This document shows positions 16,042-25,408 of a stretch of 64,000 nt of DNA, piece after piece. Each line of letters opens with the position of its first letter. The stretch's first letter is position 1. The notes beneath the pieces were generated by a model. The model worked only from the letters and a program-made list of their open reading frames with translations, made no database searches and was not told the origin of the DNA. A program made the translations under genes and the position numbers. Origin of the DNA: JANXVR01 sp034667405 (GTDB lineage Bacteria > Actinomycetota > UBA4738 > HRBIN12); assembly GCA_034667405.1 (NCBI GenBank), contig JAXDJX010000018.1, forward strand, positions 1 through 64,000, written 5' to 3'.

Positions 16042-17037
16042 TCAGTGGGCTCGGTGGTCCTTCAGATCCCGCTCGGCGCGGCGAGCCGCACCCACCAGGG
16101 CGGTCAGTTGGTTGAGGATGACGTGCACGGGGATCCGTGACATGAGTTCAGCGAACCGACCTTTCGCCAGGAATGCCTCCGCGAACCCGCCCGCGCGAAG
16201 GCGGGGCAGGATCTTCGGCGCGATCCCTCCGCCGAGGTACACGCCTCCCGTCGCCATCACGCTGAGCGCCAGGTTCCCCGCCTGTGCGCCGAAGATCGAC
16301 AGCATGAGGTCCAGGGCACGCACGGCGGCGGGGTCGCTCATCTCGAGTGCGTGGCGGCTGATCGCCGCAGCCGCGTCTGTTCCCGAGGCGATGGCTTCGG
16401 CGAGCCACCCGGGCGTTCCGGAGCCGTCCCGGTGCACCAGGAATCGATGGATGTTCACCAAGCCCATGCCGCTGACCACCCGCTCATAACTCACGTGGCC
16501 CAGTTCCGCCGCCAGGAACCGGTACAGGTCGATCTCAAGTTCGCTGCGTGGTGCGAAGTCGGCATGACCTCCCTCCGTCGCGAAGACATGGTGGCGGGTG
16601 CCGTCCCAGTAGAGGCCCGCCTGACCCAGCCCGGTGCCCGCGCTGATGACCGCCCGGTTGCCGGCTGCGTCTGGAATCCCGCCGAGCACGCCGGCGACGT
16701 CATCGGGCCCGAGCGACCCGAGTCCCCAGGCATTGGCTTCGAGGTCGTTGAGGACGGTGACGCTCGGCAGACCCAGCGTCGTAGCCAAGGAGGCGCCATC
16801 CACCGGCCATGCGAGGTTCACGGTCTCTGTTCGCCCAGCCCGCACCGGACCTGCCACGCCGGCGCATGCGGCATCGACCGTGACCGGGTGCTCGGCGAGG
16901 AACAGCCGGATCATCTCGTCGAGGCTCGCGTGGTCATTCGAGGCGAACGTCTCCAGGTGCATGGGCACCGCGTTCCCGGGCTCGAACAGGGCCAGCCTGG
17001 TGTTGGTGCCACCGACATCGGCGGCAAGGACGGTCAT
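16042..17037 (-). CDS. glk: glucokinase
   Basis: This 331-residue protein phosphorylates glucose to glucose-6-phosphate with ATP. The phosphate-binding D7-V-G-G-T-N12 opens the protein, V-L-N-D-L-E-A-N-A-W-G-L carries the catalytic Asp near residue 97, and S-A-G-T-G-L-G-Q-A and a C-terminal T-G-G-V-Y-L-G-G-G complete the sugar-kinase fold. This is the Escherichia coli Glk-type (PF02685) rather than the ROK type. Its ATG overlaps the pgi stop codon by 4 nt (17034-17037), so the two are translationally coupled and supply F6P from free glucose. Confidence 0.93.
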   Translation of the reverse strand: MTVLAADVGGTNTRLALFEPGNAVPMHLETFASNDHASLDEMIRLFLAEHPVTVDAACAGVAGPVRAGRTETVNLAWPVDGASLATTLGLPSVTVLNDLEANAWGLGSLGPDDVAGVLGGIPDAAGNRAVISAGTGLGQAGLYWDGTRHHVFATEGGHADFAPRSELEIDLYRFLAAELGHVSYERVVSGMGLVNIHRFLVHRDGSGTPGWLAEAIASGTDAAAAISRHALEMSDPAAVRALDLMLSIFGAQAGNLALSVMATGGVYLGGGIAPKILPRLRAGGFAEAFLAKGRFAELMSRIPVHVILNQLTALVGAARRAERDLKDHRAH

Positions 17038-18686
17038 CCAGCCCCGTCCCGCATTGCTCGGTACCGGCGGATGAGGGCGTTCGTCGAAGCATCGTGGCGG
17101 AGTTCAGGCTCGTCGGGGTGCTCCAATTCGGGCACGATCGCCTGGGCCAGCACCTTCCCCAGTTCCACGCCCCACTGATCGAACGGGTCGATCGACCAGA
17201 TGACGCCTTGCGTGAACACCATGTGCTCGTAGAGAGCCACCAGCGCGCCGAGCGTTCGCGGCGTCAGCGCCGCCGCCAGGATCGTGGAGGTGGGTCGGTT
17301 GCCCTCCATCACCTTGTGCGGGATCAGTTCCTCCTCCGTTCCTTGGGCGCGGACGTCTTCGGGTGTTCTCCCGAACGCCAGCGCCTCAGCCTGCGCGAAG
17401 ACGTTCGCCATGAGGAGATCGTGGTGACGCCCCGATGGGTTCAGCGAGTGCGCGAACCCGATGAGGTCGCAAGGGATCAGGCGGGTGCCCTGATGGAGGA
17501 GTTGGTAGAAGCTGTGCTGCCCGTTCGTGCCGGGTTCGCCCCAGTAGACCGGGGCGGTGTCGTAGTCGACGCGCTCGCCGACGATCGTCGTGTGCTTGCC
17601 GTTGGATTCCATGGTCAGCTGTTGGAGATAGGCCGGGAATCGCTTCAGGTACTGGTCGTAGGGCAGGACCGCCATCGTCTGAACGTCGAAGAAGTCCGCG
17701 TACCAGACACCCAGCAGCCCCATGAGGACGGGCAGGTTCCGTTCGAATGGCGCCGTCTTGAAGTGCTGATCCATGTCGTGGAACCCCGCGAGCATCTCGT
17801 GGAAGTTCGCGGGGCCCACTGCGAGCATCGTCGAGAGCCCGATGGCGCTGTCCATGCTGTAGCGGCCGCCGACCCAATCCCAGAAGCCGAACATGTTGTC
17901 CGTGTCGATCCCGAACGCCTCCACACCCGGGCCGTTCGTGCTGACCGCGACGAAATGCTTGGCCACCGCCGCCGTGTCCCCGTCCATGGCGTTAAGCAGC
18001 CAGTCGCGCGCACTCGTCGCGTTCGTGAGGGTCTCGAGCGTCGTGAACGTCTTCGAGCTGACGATGAAGAGCGTCGCCGCGGGGTCGAGATCTCGCACCG
18101 CCTCCGCCAGGTCCGTCCCGTCGACGTTGGAGACGAACCGGAACGTGAGGGTGCGGTCGCTGTAGTGCTTGAGAGCCTCGTACGCCATGACGGGTCCAAG
18201 GTCCGATCCACCGATCCCGATGTTGACGATGGTGCGGATCGGACGGCCGGTGTGCCCGGTCCACGCGCCCGACCTCACCCGATCGGCGAACGCACCCATC
18301 CGGTCGAGCACCTGGTGCACGTCCGCCACCACGTCCCTTCCCTCGAGGATGAGCGCGGCATCGCTTGGCATGCGGAGCGCGACGTGGAGCGCGGCGCGGC
18401 CCTCGGTGACGTTGATGACTTCCCCGCGGAACATCGCGACCATCCGTTCGCGGAGCTGAGACTCCGTGGCCAGTTGCAGGAGCAACGCCCGGGTCTCATC
18501 GGTGATGCGGTGCTTCGAGTAGTCCAGGAAGAGTCCCGCGCCTTCCGCGGTGAACCGGTCGGCCCGGCCGGGATCCTGCGCGAAGAGCTCGCGGAGGTGG
18601 CGACCCCGGATCTCGGCGTGATGCCTGGTCAGCGCCGCCCACGAGGGGCGTTCACGCAGGCGGGGCGTGGACGGGACGGGCATCAT
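17034..18686 (-). CDS. pgi: glucose-6-phosphate isomerase
   Basis: This 550-residue protein interconverts glucose-6-phosphate and fructose-6-phosphate. Family signatures are present: N-I-G-I-G-G-S-D-L-G-P, the S-S-K-T-F-T-T-L-E-T loop, G-G-R-Y-S-M-D-S-A-I-G-L and the G-E-P-G-T-N-G-Q-H-S-F-Y-Q-L-L-H-Q-G-T segment with the catalytic His. Two ATGs open the gene (18686 and 18683); TAGGAT lies 5 or 8 nt before them. It is the first gene of a pgi-glk operon with a 4-nt overlap. Confidence 0.96.
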   Translation of the reverse strand: MMPVPSTPRLRERPSWAALTRHHAEIRGRHLRELFAQDPGRADRFTAEGAGLFLDYSKHRITDETRALLLQLATESQLRERMVAMFRGEVINVTEGRAALHVALRMPSDAALILEGRDVVADVHQVLDRMGAFADRVRSGAWTGHTGRPIRTIVNIGIGGSDLGPVMAYEALKHYSDRTLTFRFVSNVDGTDLAEAVRDLDPAATLFIVSSKTFTTLETLTNATSARDWLLNAMDGDTAAVAKHFVAVSTNGPGVEAFGIDTDNMFGFWDWVGGRYSMDSAIGLSTMLAVGPANFHEMLAGFHDMDQHFKTAPFERNLPVLMGLLGVWYADFFDVQTMAVLPYDQYLKRFPAYLQQLTMESNGKHTTIVGERVDYDTAPVYWGEPGTNGQHSFYQLLHQGTRLIPCDLIGFAHSLNPSGRHHDLLMANVFAQAEALAFGRTPEDVRAQGTEEELIPHKVMEGNRPTSTILAAALTPRTLGALVALYEHMVFTQGVIWSIDPFDQWGVELGKVLAQAIVPELEHPDEPELRHDASTNALIRRYRAMRDGAG

Positions 18687-18691
18687 CGGGC

Positions 18692-18697
18692 ATCCTA
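18692..18697 (-). promoter_or_regulatory. -10 element for pgi-glk
   Basis: TAGGAT on the minus strand, 5 nt before the first and 8 nt before the second ATG of pgi. Divergent from the -10 of the cyclase gene at 18741. Confidence 0.4.
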
Positions 18698-18740
18698 CCC
18701 AGCCGTCGTCACAAGGGAGGTGTGCTGCCCCCGTCGGCTA

Positions 18741-18746
18741 TAGGCT
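18741..18746 (+). promoter_or_regulatory. -10 element, leaderless candidate
   Basis: TAGGCT, 6 nt before the GTG at 18753. Only about 45 nt separate it from the divergent pgi -10. Confidence 0.45.
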
Positions 18747-18752
18747 CGGGGC

Positions 18753-21700
18753 GTGAACGCCTGCCCTTCGTGCGGTTTCGAGAATCCTTCTCCCGCGAAG
18801 TTCTGCATGGAATGCGGGACGGCCCTTACGGATCATCCGTTCGCGCAGGAGCGCAAGATCATCACGGCGCTCATCTGTGACGTGGTCGGGTCGACAGAGC
18901 TGGGGGAGCGTCTGGACGCTGAGGATGTCGATCGTCTCCAGCGCACGTATCACGCGATCGCCCGCCGGAGGATCGAGAACCACGGCGGCATCGTTGAGAA
19001 GTTCATCGGAGACGCCGTGGTCGGTGTGTTCGGTATCCCTGCCGCGCATGAGGACGACCCCGAGCGTGCCGTCCGCGCGGCCTTGCGCATCATCCAGGAG
19101 ATCGACGCCTCCGAGCTGGGCATCGCGGTGCGGATCGGCGTGCATACCGGCGAAGCGCTGGTGACCGTCGGCGTTGACCCCAGCTCGGGGGAAGGGTTCG
19201 TCACCGGTGATTCGATGAACACCACCGCGCGGCTCGAGGCCGCGGCACCCCCGATGGGCGTCGTGGTGGGCGATCTGACGTACCGCGCGACGGACCACGT
19301 GTTCGCTTACGAGGCGCTGACACCTATCAAAGCGAAGGGGAAGGCCAAGCCTGTCCTGGCGTGGCGGGCCTTGCACCCGCTCACCCGCATCGGCGGCGAA
19401 GCGGTCGACTCCACCCCGTTCGTGGGGCGCGACCTGGAGCTGGGGATGTTGTCGCAGCTCTTCAAACGGTCCGCGGAGAACGCGACGACCGAGTTCGTCA
19501 CCGTGGTCGGGGAGCCGGGGATGGGGAAGTCCCGCCTGGTCCGCGAACTCGCGGCCTACGTCGACGAATGGCCTCAGCTGGTCACCTGGCGCCTGGGCCG
19601 ATGCCTGCCCTACGGCGACGGCATCAGCTTCTGGGCACTCGGTGAGATCGTGAAAGCCCACGCCGGGATCCTGGACACCGACGATCAGGCCACCCTTTCG
19701 GACAAGCTCGACGCCGCGCTGGTCGAACCGGACCCGGCTCTCAGGTCATGGATGAAGGACAGACTTGGTCCACTCGTCGGGTTGGAGGCCTCCACGTCTC
19801 CTCCCCAACAGGATGAGGCCTTCACCGCGTGGCGCCGATTCCTCGAACAGATCGCCCAGCGAGGCCCCACCGTGCTGGTCTTCGAGGATCTCCATTGGGC
19901 CGAGGCGGCCTTCGTCGCCTTCCTGACCCACCTGGCAGAGCAGACGCACGGGCTCCCGCTACTCGTCATCACGACCGCCCGCCCCGAAGTGGAAGAACGT
20001 CACGCCGCGTGGCTCGGCCGTTCTCGGCGTTCGACCATCCTGTCCCTGGCTCCCCTCGCCGACCGCGACATGACCACGCTCATCACCGAGACCATGGACG
20101 ATGCGCCGGCCGACATGGTCGCTGCGATCTTGGAACGGGCGGGCGGCAGTCCGCTCTATGCCGAACAGCTCGCAGCCATGATCCGCGAACGGGCGATGCC
20201 CATCGCGGGAGGTTCGTTGGATGCCGGCTCGATCCCACCGACGGTGCAGGCGCTCTGCGCGGCGCGGATCGATGCACTCTCCCTCGAACTGAAGGCCGTC
20301 TTGCAGGATGCAGCGGTCATGGGAAAGGCGGTGTGGTCCGGCGCCGTGGCGGCGCTCGAAGCCCGCGCCCGGCCGGATGTCGAGGAACTCCTCACCGAAC
20401 TGTCCAGGCGGGAGTTCCTGCGTCCCGTCCATCCGTCGTCGATGGCGGGGGAGAACGAGTTCGCCTTCTGGCACGCACTCGTGCGTGATGTCGCCTACGC
20501 ACAGTTGCCACGCGCGGTCCGGATGGCCAAGCACCACGCAGCCGCGGATTGGATCGTCGGGCAGGCGGGCGGCGCGCTGTCCGAGGAAGCGGAGATCGTC
20601 GCCGAGCATTTCGGGCAGGCCTTGGAACTGGCGAAGGAGATGGGGACCACCGACTCGGCCCCGGCGCTCCGCGACGGTCTTGCCGTCTCCCTGCTGGCGG
20701 CCGCCGATCATGCGATGCGAACCGACGTCCCGCGAGCGGCCGCGCACCTCTACCGGGTCTTGGATCTACTCCCACCCGGCGATCCCCGCCTCCTCGATGC
20801 GGGAGCACGGCTGGGCCGGGCGCTCATCGCCACCAGCGATTACCCGCGAGCGGCCGTGATCCTGGAGGAGGCGGTCGAGGGACGGCGGCGGGAAGGGGAC
20901 GACGTCGGCGCAGCCGACCTCACCGTCCCGTGGACCGTCGCTCTGGCTAATTCAGGTGAGGCGGGCCGGGCGAGCGTCGAACTTGAGCGCGCACGCCGGT
21001 CCCTCGAAGGCGCGCAGGGCCCGGTCCTCCTCGAGCTCCTATCCGAACAGGCGATGATGGCGCTCCTCACCGCGCGCGACGCGCGGGCGCTCGCTCTGGC
21101 CGAGGATGCGCTCAACCTCGCACACGAACTCGGATTGCCGGAGCCTCACCGCGCACTGGCCGCACGGGGGCTCACGCTGCTGGCGATGGGGGAGCCGCAC
21201 GGTGAGGACGACATCCGCCGCGCCATCGACCGAGCGATGGCGCAAGGGGATCTTCGCGCGGCCGCGGTTGCCTTCAACAACCTCGCCGCGTCCCTGGCGG
21301 AATCGCAGGGCCCAGCGGCGGGCCTTCGGGCATTCGATGAGGCCATGGAGTTCGCGGCGGGGCGGGGGCTTCCCACGGAGCTGCTGCGTTCGGGCCGCTT
21401 GGAGACATTGCTCCCACTCGGGCGCTGGGACGAGGCGCTCGCCGAATCGGATGCGGTCGGCGCCTGGGCCACCGAGCACGGCGACGAATGGGGCCGGTTG
21501 CTCGCCGATGAGTTCGCGCTGCAGGTGCGGTTGGGTCGGGGAGAGAAGGTGGACCGTCAGGACGATCTCCCCGCCAGGGCGACCCTCGTGGGTACGCCCC
21601 CGTCGGACTCGGCGCCGATCGCCGCGGACGCTGCATCCGCGCAAGGCGATCTGCAGGCCGCCCGTGAGCTGCTGCAGGACGGGCTCACCCAGACTCCCGA

Positions 21701-22085
21701 AGGGGAGCTGTACGACATCGCTCGATACGTCCGGTCGTGTCTCTTCGCCAACGCGCCGGACCTGGCCCATCGGGCGTTCGCGACGGGAACCCCACCCAGC
21801 CCTTGGAACGAAGCGAAGATCGTGGCCGCCCAAGCGATGCTGGACGAGGCCGATCAGGATTGCAGTGCGGCGCGTGATCGGTTCCGGGCAGCCGCCGCCG
21901 CGTTCGAGGATCTGGGTGACGTCCACGAGGCGGCGCATGCGCTCGCGGGCCTCGGACGCTGTCTGGTCGCGCTCGACCTCCCCACGGAGGCCGTGAGCCC
22001 GCTCACCGCGGCCAGGGAGATCTTCGGTGGCCTGGGCGCGGTATCCCGTCTTCGAGAGATCGACGAACTTCTCGCCCAACCGTAG
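18753..22085 (+). CDS. class III adenylate/guanylate cyclase with AAA ATPase and TPR domains
   Basis: This is a 1110-residue multidomain signalling protein. A zinc ribbon (C-P-S-C-G and C-M-E-C-G, residues 3-23) is followed by a class III cyclase domain (about 35-200). The cyclase has I-C-D-V-V-G-S-T and K-F-I-G-D-A-V-V-G-V-F-G, keeping both metal-binding Asp residues. Next comes an AAA16-type ATPase with Walker A G-E-P-G-M-G-K-S-R near residue 252 and Walker B-like L-V-F-E-D-L-H-W-A. A long helical TPR-like C-terminus (about 640-1110) ends it. Related proteins are usually annotated as transcriptional activator or adenylate cyclase; no DNA-binding domain is visible here. GTG start with TAGGCT 6 nt upstream. 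Confidence 0.86.
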   Translation: MNACPSCGFENPSPAKFCMECGTALTDHPFAQERKIITALICDVVGSTELGERLDAEDVDRLQRTYHAIARRRIENHGGIVEKFIGDAVVGVFGIPAAHEDDPERAVRAALRIIQEIDASELGIAVRIGVHTGEALVTVGVDPSSGEGFVTGDSMNTTARLEAAAPPMGVVVGDLTYRATDHVFAYEALTPIKAKGKAKPVLAWRALHPLTRIGGEAVDSTPFVGRDLELGMLSQLFKRSAENATTEFVTVVGEPGMGKSRLVRELAAYVDEWPQLVTWRLGRCLPYGDGISFWALGEIVKAHAGILDTDDQATLSDKLDAALVEPDPALRSWMKDRLGPLVGLEASTSPPQQDEAFTAWRRFLEQIAQRGPTVLVFEDLHWAEAAFVAFLTHLAEQTHGLPLLVITTARPEVEERHAAWLGRSRRSTILSLAPLADRDMTTLITETMDDAPADMVAAILERAGGSPLYAEQLAAMIRERAMPIAGGSLDAGSIPPTVQALCAARIDALSLELKAVLQDAAVMGKAVWSGAVAALEARARPDVEELLTELSRREFLRPVHPSSMAGENEFAFWHALVRDVAYAQLPRAVRMAKHHAAADWIVGQAGGALSEEAEIVAEHFGQALELAKEMGTTDSAPALRDGLAVSLLAAADHAMRTDVPRAAAHLYRVLDLLPPGDPRLLDAGARLGRALIATSDYPRAAVILEEAVEGRRREGDDVGAADLTVPWTVALANSGEAGRASVELERARRSLEGAQGPVLLELLSEQAMMALLTARDARALALAEDALNLAHELGLPEPHRALAARGLTLLAMGEPHGEDDIRRAIDRAMAQGDLRAAAVAFNNLAASLAESQGPAAGLRAFDEAMEFAAGRGLPTELLRSGRLETLLPLGRWDEALAESDAVGAWATEHGDEWGRLLADEFALQVRLGRGEKVDRQDDLPARATLVGTPPSDSAPIAADAASAQGDLQAARELLQDGLTQTPEGELYDIARYVRSCLFANAPDLAHRAFATGTPPSPWNEAKIVAAQAMLDEADQDCSAARDRFRAAAAAFEDLGDVHEAAHALAGLGRCLVALDLPTEAVSPLTAAREIFGGLGAVSRLREIDELLAQP

Positions 22086-22087
22086 CG

Positions 22088-22750
22088 CTACGGCATGCCC
22101 ATCCGCGAAGGGGGCCAGATGATGACGGCAACCTGCCCGATGACGTTGTCGATCGGCACCAGACCGAGCGCCAGCCGGGAGTCGCAGGAGTCGCTCCGGT
22201 TGTCACCCATGACGAAGAGCTTGCCCTCGGGAACCGTTTGGGCCGCGAACGGGCTCGTCTTGAGGCCCTGCGGGAGATAGGGCTCCGACAGGCGTTGGCC
22301 ATCGATCAAGACACCGCCGTCCTTGCCTTCGACCGTGTCGCCGGGCAATCCGATCACACGCTTCACGAAGTCCTCGTCGGGGTTCTTGTCCCCACACGAT
22401 GCCTCCGCATGTCCCGTGAAGCCCAGGCCCTGTCCGAGCCAATGGAAGAATCCACCGATCACACCGCGGTCGATGGGCGGAGCGTTCGGATTCGAGAACA
22501 CGATGATGTCGCCTCGTCGTGGGTCATGGAAGTAATAGGGGACCTTGTCCACGAGGATCCGGTCGCCCGGGCCCACCAGAGTCGGCTCCATGGACGCGGA
22601 CGGGATGAAGAAGACCGGGAAGAGGAAGGACTTCACGAGGAGGGCGATCACGAACGCCGAAACCACCAGTCCCGGGAACCCTCGGAGGAACCCGGGCTTG
22701 TCTCGTTGCCCCTCGGGTGGGTCCGCCGTCCCCTCGGCCGTATCGGTCAC
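22088..22750 (-). CDS. lepB: signal peptidase I
   Basis: This 220-residue membrane-anchored serine protease removes signal peptides from exported proteins. One N-terminal helix (about 25-48) is followed by P-S-A-S-M-E-P-T with nucleophile Ser53, D-F-V-K-R-V-I-G-L-P-G-D with general base Lys130, and box E M-G-D-N-R-S-D-S (181-188). The GTG at 22750 lies 6 nt after a -10-like GAACAT. It is convergent with the cyclase gene: the stops are 3 nt apart inside a 14-bp perfect palindrome (22080-22093). Confidence 0.94.
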   Translation of the reverse strand: MTDTAEGTADPPEGQRDKPGFLRGFPGLVVSAFVIALLVKSFLFPVFFIPSASMEPTLVGPGDRILVDKVPYYFHDPRRGDIIVFSNPNAPPIDRGVIGGFFHWLGQGLGFTGHAEASCGDKNPDEDFVKRVIGLPGDTVEGKDGGVLIDGQRLSEPYLPQGLKTSPFAAQTVPEGKLFVMGDNRSDSCDSRLALGLVPIDNVIGQVAVIIWPPSRMGMP

Positions 22751-22803
22751 ACGCAGATGTTCTCAGAGCCCGAACTGGGGGAGGCGTGGCGCAGGCGGTC
22801 GGT

Positions 22804-25242
22804 TCAGGACCTGACGAACATCCCTTGCGCCGCCCATCCTCCGGTGCCGTCGACCAACGTCGGGCTGCCTGCGACGGGCGCGCCGTTCGTCCATCCGACG
22901 GCATAGAGGTTGCCGTCAGCCTTGGCCGCATACACCGTTCCCGACGCCAGGGTCATGCCGCGAACCTGGCCCCAGCCGATCCCGTCGGTCGCCGGACTCG
23001 CCACGTACGTCTCCGCGCCGAGGATCCCGCTCTCCGGCGTGAAGTACCGGTACAGCAGGCGATCGTCACCTCGGAGCGTGTAGTAGAGCCGTCCGTTCTC
23101 GTAGAACGTTCCGGTCACGGCGAGCACCGGGAGCTGGGAGGTGGTGAGGCTGTGCAGGAACTCCAGTCTCGACGAACCGACCGTCGTCCCGTTGAACGAC
23201 CGGGAGTAGAACCTCCCGTCATCCCAGAACGAGTAGATCCGGCCATTCGTCAACCACGATCCGCGGGCCCGGGTCCAGTCCGTTCCGGTCGTTGCCAGCT
23301 GGCTCGGCGCGCCCGCCGCCGTCCCATCGAAGGTGCGGTGGAGCAGGTACTCGGCTGCCCCTTGCGTCTGGGGGGGGACGTCGGTGTTGATCAGCTCGAT
23401 CCCGTTGATCAGCGGGTTCTCGACAACATGAGTGAAGTCGATGGTGATCGTCCCGTCGGATGTGACGGGGAACGCTTTCATCGTCCCTTTGTCGCTCCCG
23501 GTGTCGGCCACGATGTCGAAATGGTTGAGCACGGTCGACCCTTCGATGCCGACGTTGAAGACGCGTTTGCCCACCGTGTTCGTGCACGTGCACCGGTTGG
23601 CGAAGTAGAGCCGGACCTGCACATTGGTTCCGGCGGGCACGGGGAAGTTCCATTGCATCTCAGTGCCGCCGCTCGGATCCCAGCGTTCGCTATCGAAGAT
23701 CTGCGATGGCGTGGTTGCCGGAACGTTCGCGTTCACCGCGGGGACCGAGCTCCATGAGGCCGTGCTGCTTCCCCCGTTGCGGTAGGGGCTGTTCGTGGTG
23801 CCGCTGTCGGCAGCCCAGCCGGGGCCGCAGTCGAGCGGCGCCAGGGCGGGCCCTGCGGCATCCACCCGGTAGAGGATGGATGCGTCCGTGCCCGAGCACG
23901 CCCCCGGCACGCTGTAGAGGTCTCCGGGCACGACGGCCGGTGTTTCGGGGGGAACCGTTTTTCCGCCTGCCAAGGGGAAGAATGCGACCCGCCCGTGGAT
24001 CTCATGACCGATCGTGTCGGTGTCCGACCCCACCCACAGCCCATCGGCTGTCCCGACCAGGGAGAAGACTCCCTTGCCCAGCTGCTCGCGGCCCGGATCC
24101 CAGCTGAACGGGAGACCGTTCACGGGGTCCAGCGCAGCGATCCCGCGTCGGCGGACATACCCAGGTCCCGGCGTATCACCCGCATACGGATTGTTGAACC
24201 AGCGGAAGTGGCCTCCCGCATAGATGGCCGTTCCCGTGGCCGCGACGCTGAAGGTCGTGTCGCCGCCGGCATAGTCCACCCACGTCGGCTGTTGTGACGG
24301 ACCGGTTCGTCCCAGCTCCCAGCGGCTCACGGAGTCACAGAGCACGCCGGCGTTCGCACCACCCATGAAGGACCCTGTCGTTCCCACCGCGAAATACGAA
24401 CCGTCCGGTGAGATATCGATATCGCGGATGTAGGTGTCGAAGACGGAGTTGCACGCGTTCGTGAACCGCTGCGTGCTCCACGTGGAGACGCTCGCTGTCG
24501 CACCGGCAAGGTCGAGCAGGGCGATCTGATCCCGCGGGTTTCCGCCGACGTTCGTGAAGTTACCCACCGCAACCAACGTGGAGCCGTTGGGCGATACGTC
24601 GATCTTGGCCACCCGGCTCACTCCACCGTTGTGGGTTCCGGTGAATGGGATGCTGACCCCCGGTGCCGCGAGACCGGTCGAGGGATCGAGGGCCACGAAG
24701 TTCGTACGGCCCAGGCCCCCGGCGTTCGAGAACGCTCCGCCGGCGTACAGCAGGCCGTTCGCATAGACCAGGTCGTAGACCCCCGTGCCGGTGATGGTCG
24801 GAGCGAAGGTCGTGATTGCCTTACCCGCCGGGTCGAGCTTGACCAGGTAGGGGAGAGGCTTACCGTTCGTCTTCGTGAATGTCCCGCCCACGAACGTGTT
24901 CGTGCCGTCGGTGGCGAGTGCATAGACGCGGCCGTTCGCCATCTTCGGTTTGAACGTGGTCGAGATCGCGCCGGTGGTTGCGTCGAATCCCAGGATATTG
25001 ACGGGAGCGACATCCGGCCCGCCCGCGAACGTCGCATGGTTGAAGCTGCCCCCCGCGACCACCAAATTGCCGACCACGACGATGGCGTTCACCTGGCCCT
25101 TCGTGATGTCGGGGGTGAAGTCGGCGGGGTTGGACGAGACGATCGCGGCGTGGGGCACTTGGACGGCGTTGGCCTGTGTGGCAGGGGCGAACTGAGTGGC
25201 CATGGCGGTGAGGACGACGACGAGGGGGGTATGACGGCGCAA
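22804..25242 (-). CDS. secreted beta-propeller protein with malectin-like domain
   Basis: This 812-residue protein has a signal peptide (cleavage near A-T-Q-A-N-A, residue 26). Residues about 30-440 are delta-60/propeller repeats with recurring L-V-V-A-G-G-S-F and V-Y-A-L-A-T-D-G units. A malectin-like carbohydrate-binding domain spans about 475-620 (Y-R-N-G-G, Q-I-F-D-S-E-R-W, L-Y-F-A-N-R-C, V-F-N-V-G-I-E-G). A C-terminal region (about 630-812) has R-I-Y-S-F-W-D-D-G-R-F-Y-type repeats, perhaps a second propeller. A role in glycan binding at the cell surface is inferred. TTG start with GGAGGT 6 nt upstream; TAGGCT (25269-25274) is a likely -10, giving a short leader. Confidence 0.8.
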   Translation of the reverse strand: MRRHTPLVVVLTAMATQFAPATQANAVQVPHAAIVSSNPADFTPDITKGQVNAIVVVGNLVVAGGSFNHATFAGGPDVAPVNILGFDATTGAISTTFKPKMANGRVYALATDGTNTFVGGTFTKTNGKPLPYLVKLDPAGKAITTFAPTITGTGVYDLVYANGLLYAGGAFSNAGGLGRTNFVALDPSTGLAAPGVSIPFTGTHNGGVSRVAKIDVSPNGSTLVAVGNFTNVGGNPRDQIALLDLAGATASVSTWSTQRFTNACNSVFDTYIRDIDISPDGSYFAVGTTGSFMGGANAGVLCDSVSRWELGRTGPSQQPTWVDYAGGDTTFSVAATGTAIYAGGHFRWFNNPYAGDTPGPGYVRRRGIAALDPVNGLPFSWDPGREQLGKGVFSLVGTADGLWVGSDTDTIGHEIHGRVAFFPLAGGKTVPPETPAVVPGDLYSVPGACSGTDASILYRVDAAGPALAPLDCGPGWAADSGTTNSPYRNGGSSTASWSSVPAVNANVPATTPSQIFDSERWDPSGGTEMQWNFPVPAGTNVQVRLYFANRCTCTNTVGKRVFNVGIEGSTVLNHFDIVADTGSDKGTMKAFPVTSDGTITIDFTHVVENPLINGIELINTDVPPQTQGAAEYLLHRTFDGTAAGAPSQLATTGTDWTRARGSWLTNGRIYSFWDDGRFYSRSFNGTTVGSSRLEFLHSLTTSQLPVLAVTGTFYENGRLYYTLRGDDRLLYRYFTPESGILGAETYVASPATDGIGWGQVRGMTLASGTVYAAKADGNLYAVGWTNGAPVAGSPTLVDGTGGWAAQGMFVRS

Positions 25243-25268
25243 GGGGGGACCTCCGGGTAGGTCGCCTG

Positions 25269-25274
25269 AGCCTA
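25269..25274 (-). promoter_or_regulatory. -10 element of the malectin/propeller gene
   Basis: TAGGCT on the minus strand. It is 26 nt upstream of the TTG start, which has its own GGAGGT site, so this gene is leadered, unlike most TAGGCT genes here. Confidence 0.4.
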
Positions 25275-25408
25275 CGATAGACGCCGTGGGCTCCGCCTAC
25301 GCCGAAAGGCTGAGCGTTCGGCCCTCATCCGACGACGAAAGACCGAGGTCGGTCGCCCTGCAGGATCGTTAGGCGGTTGTCCACCGCGAGAGGGGCGAGT
25401 AGGCTCCG

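Noticed and set aside
22080..22093. 14-bp perfect palindrome as an operator or terminator
   Set aside because: It lies between two convergent stops with no loop or T-run. It may be chance or a weak terminator, so I did not call it.
24631..25260. Plus-strand 209-codon open frame opposite the malectin/propeller gene
   Set aside because: It has no domain or ribosome site and shadows a gene with signal peptide and repeats; long antisense frames are common at this GC.
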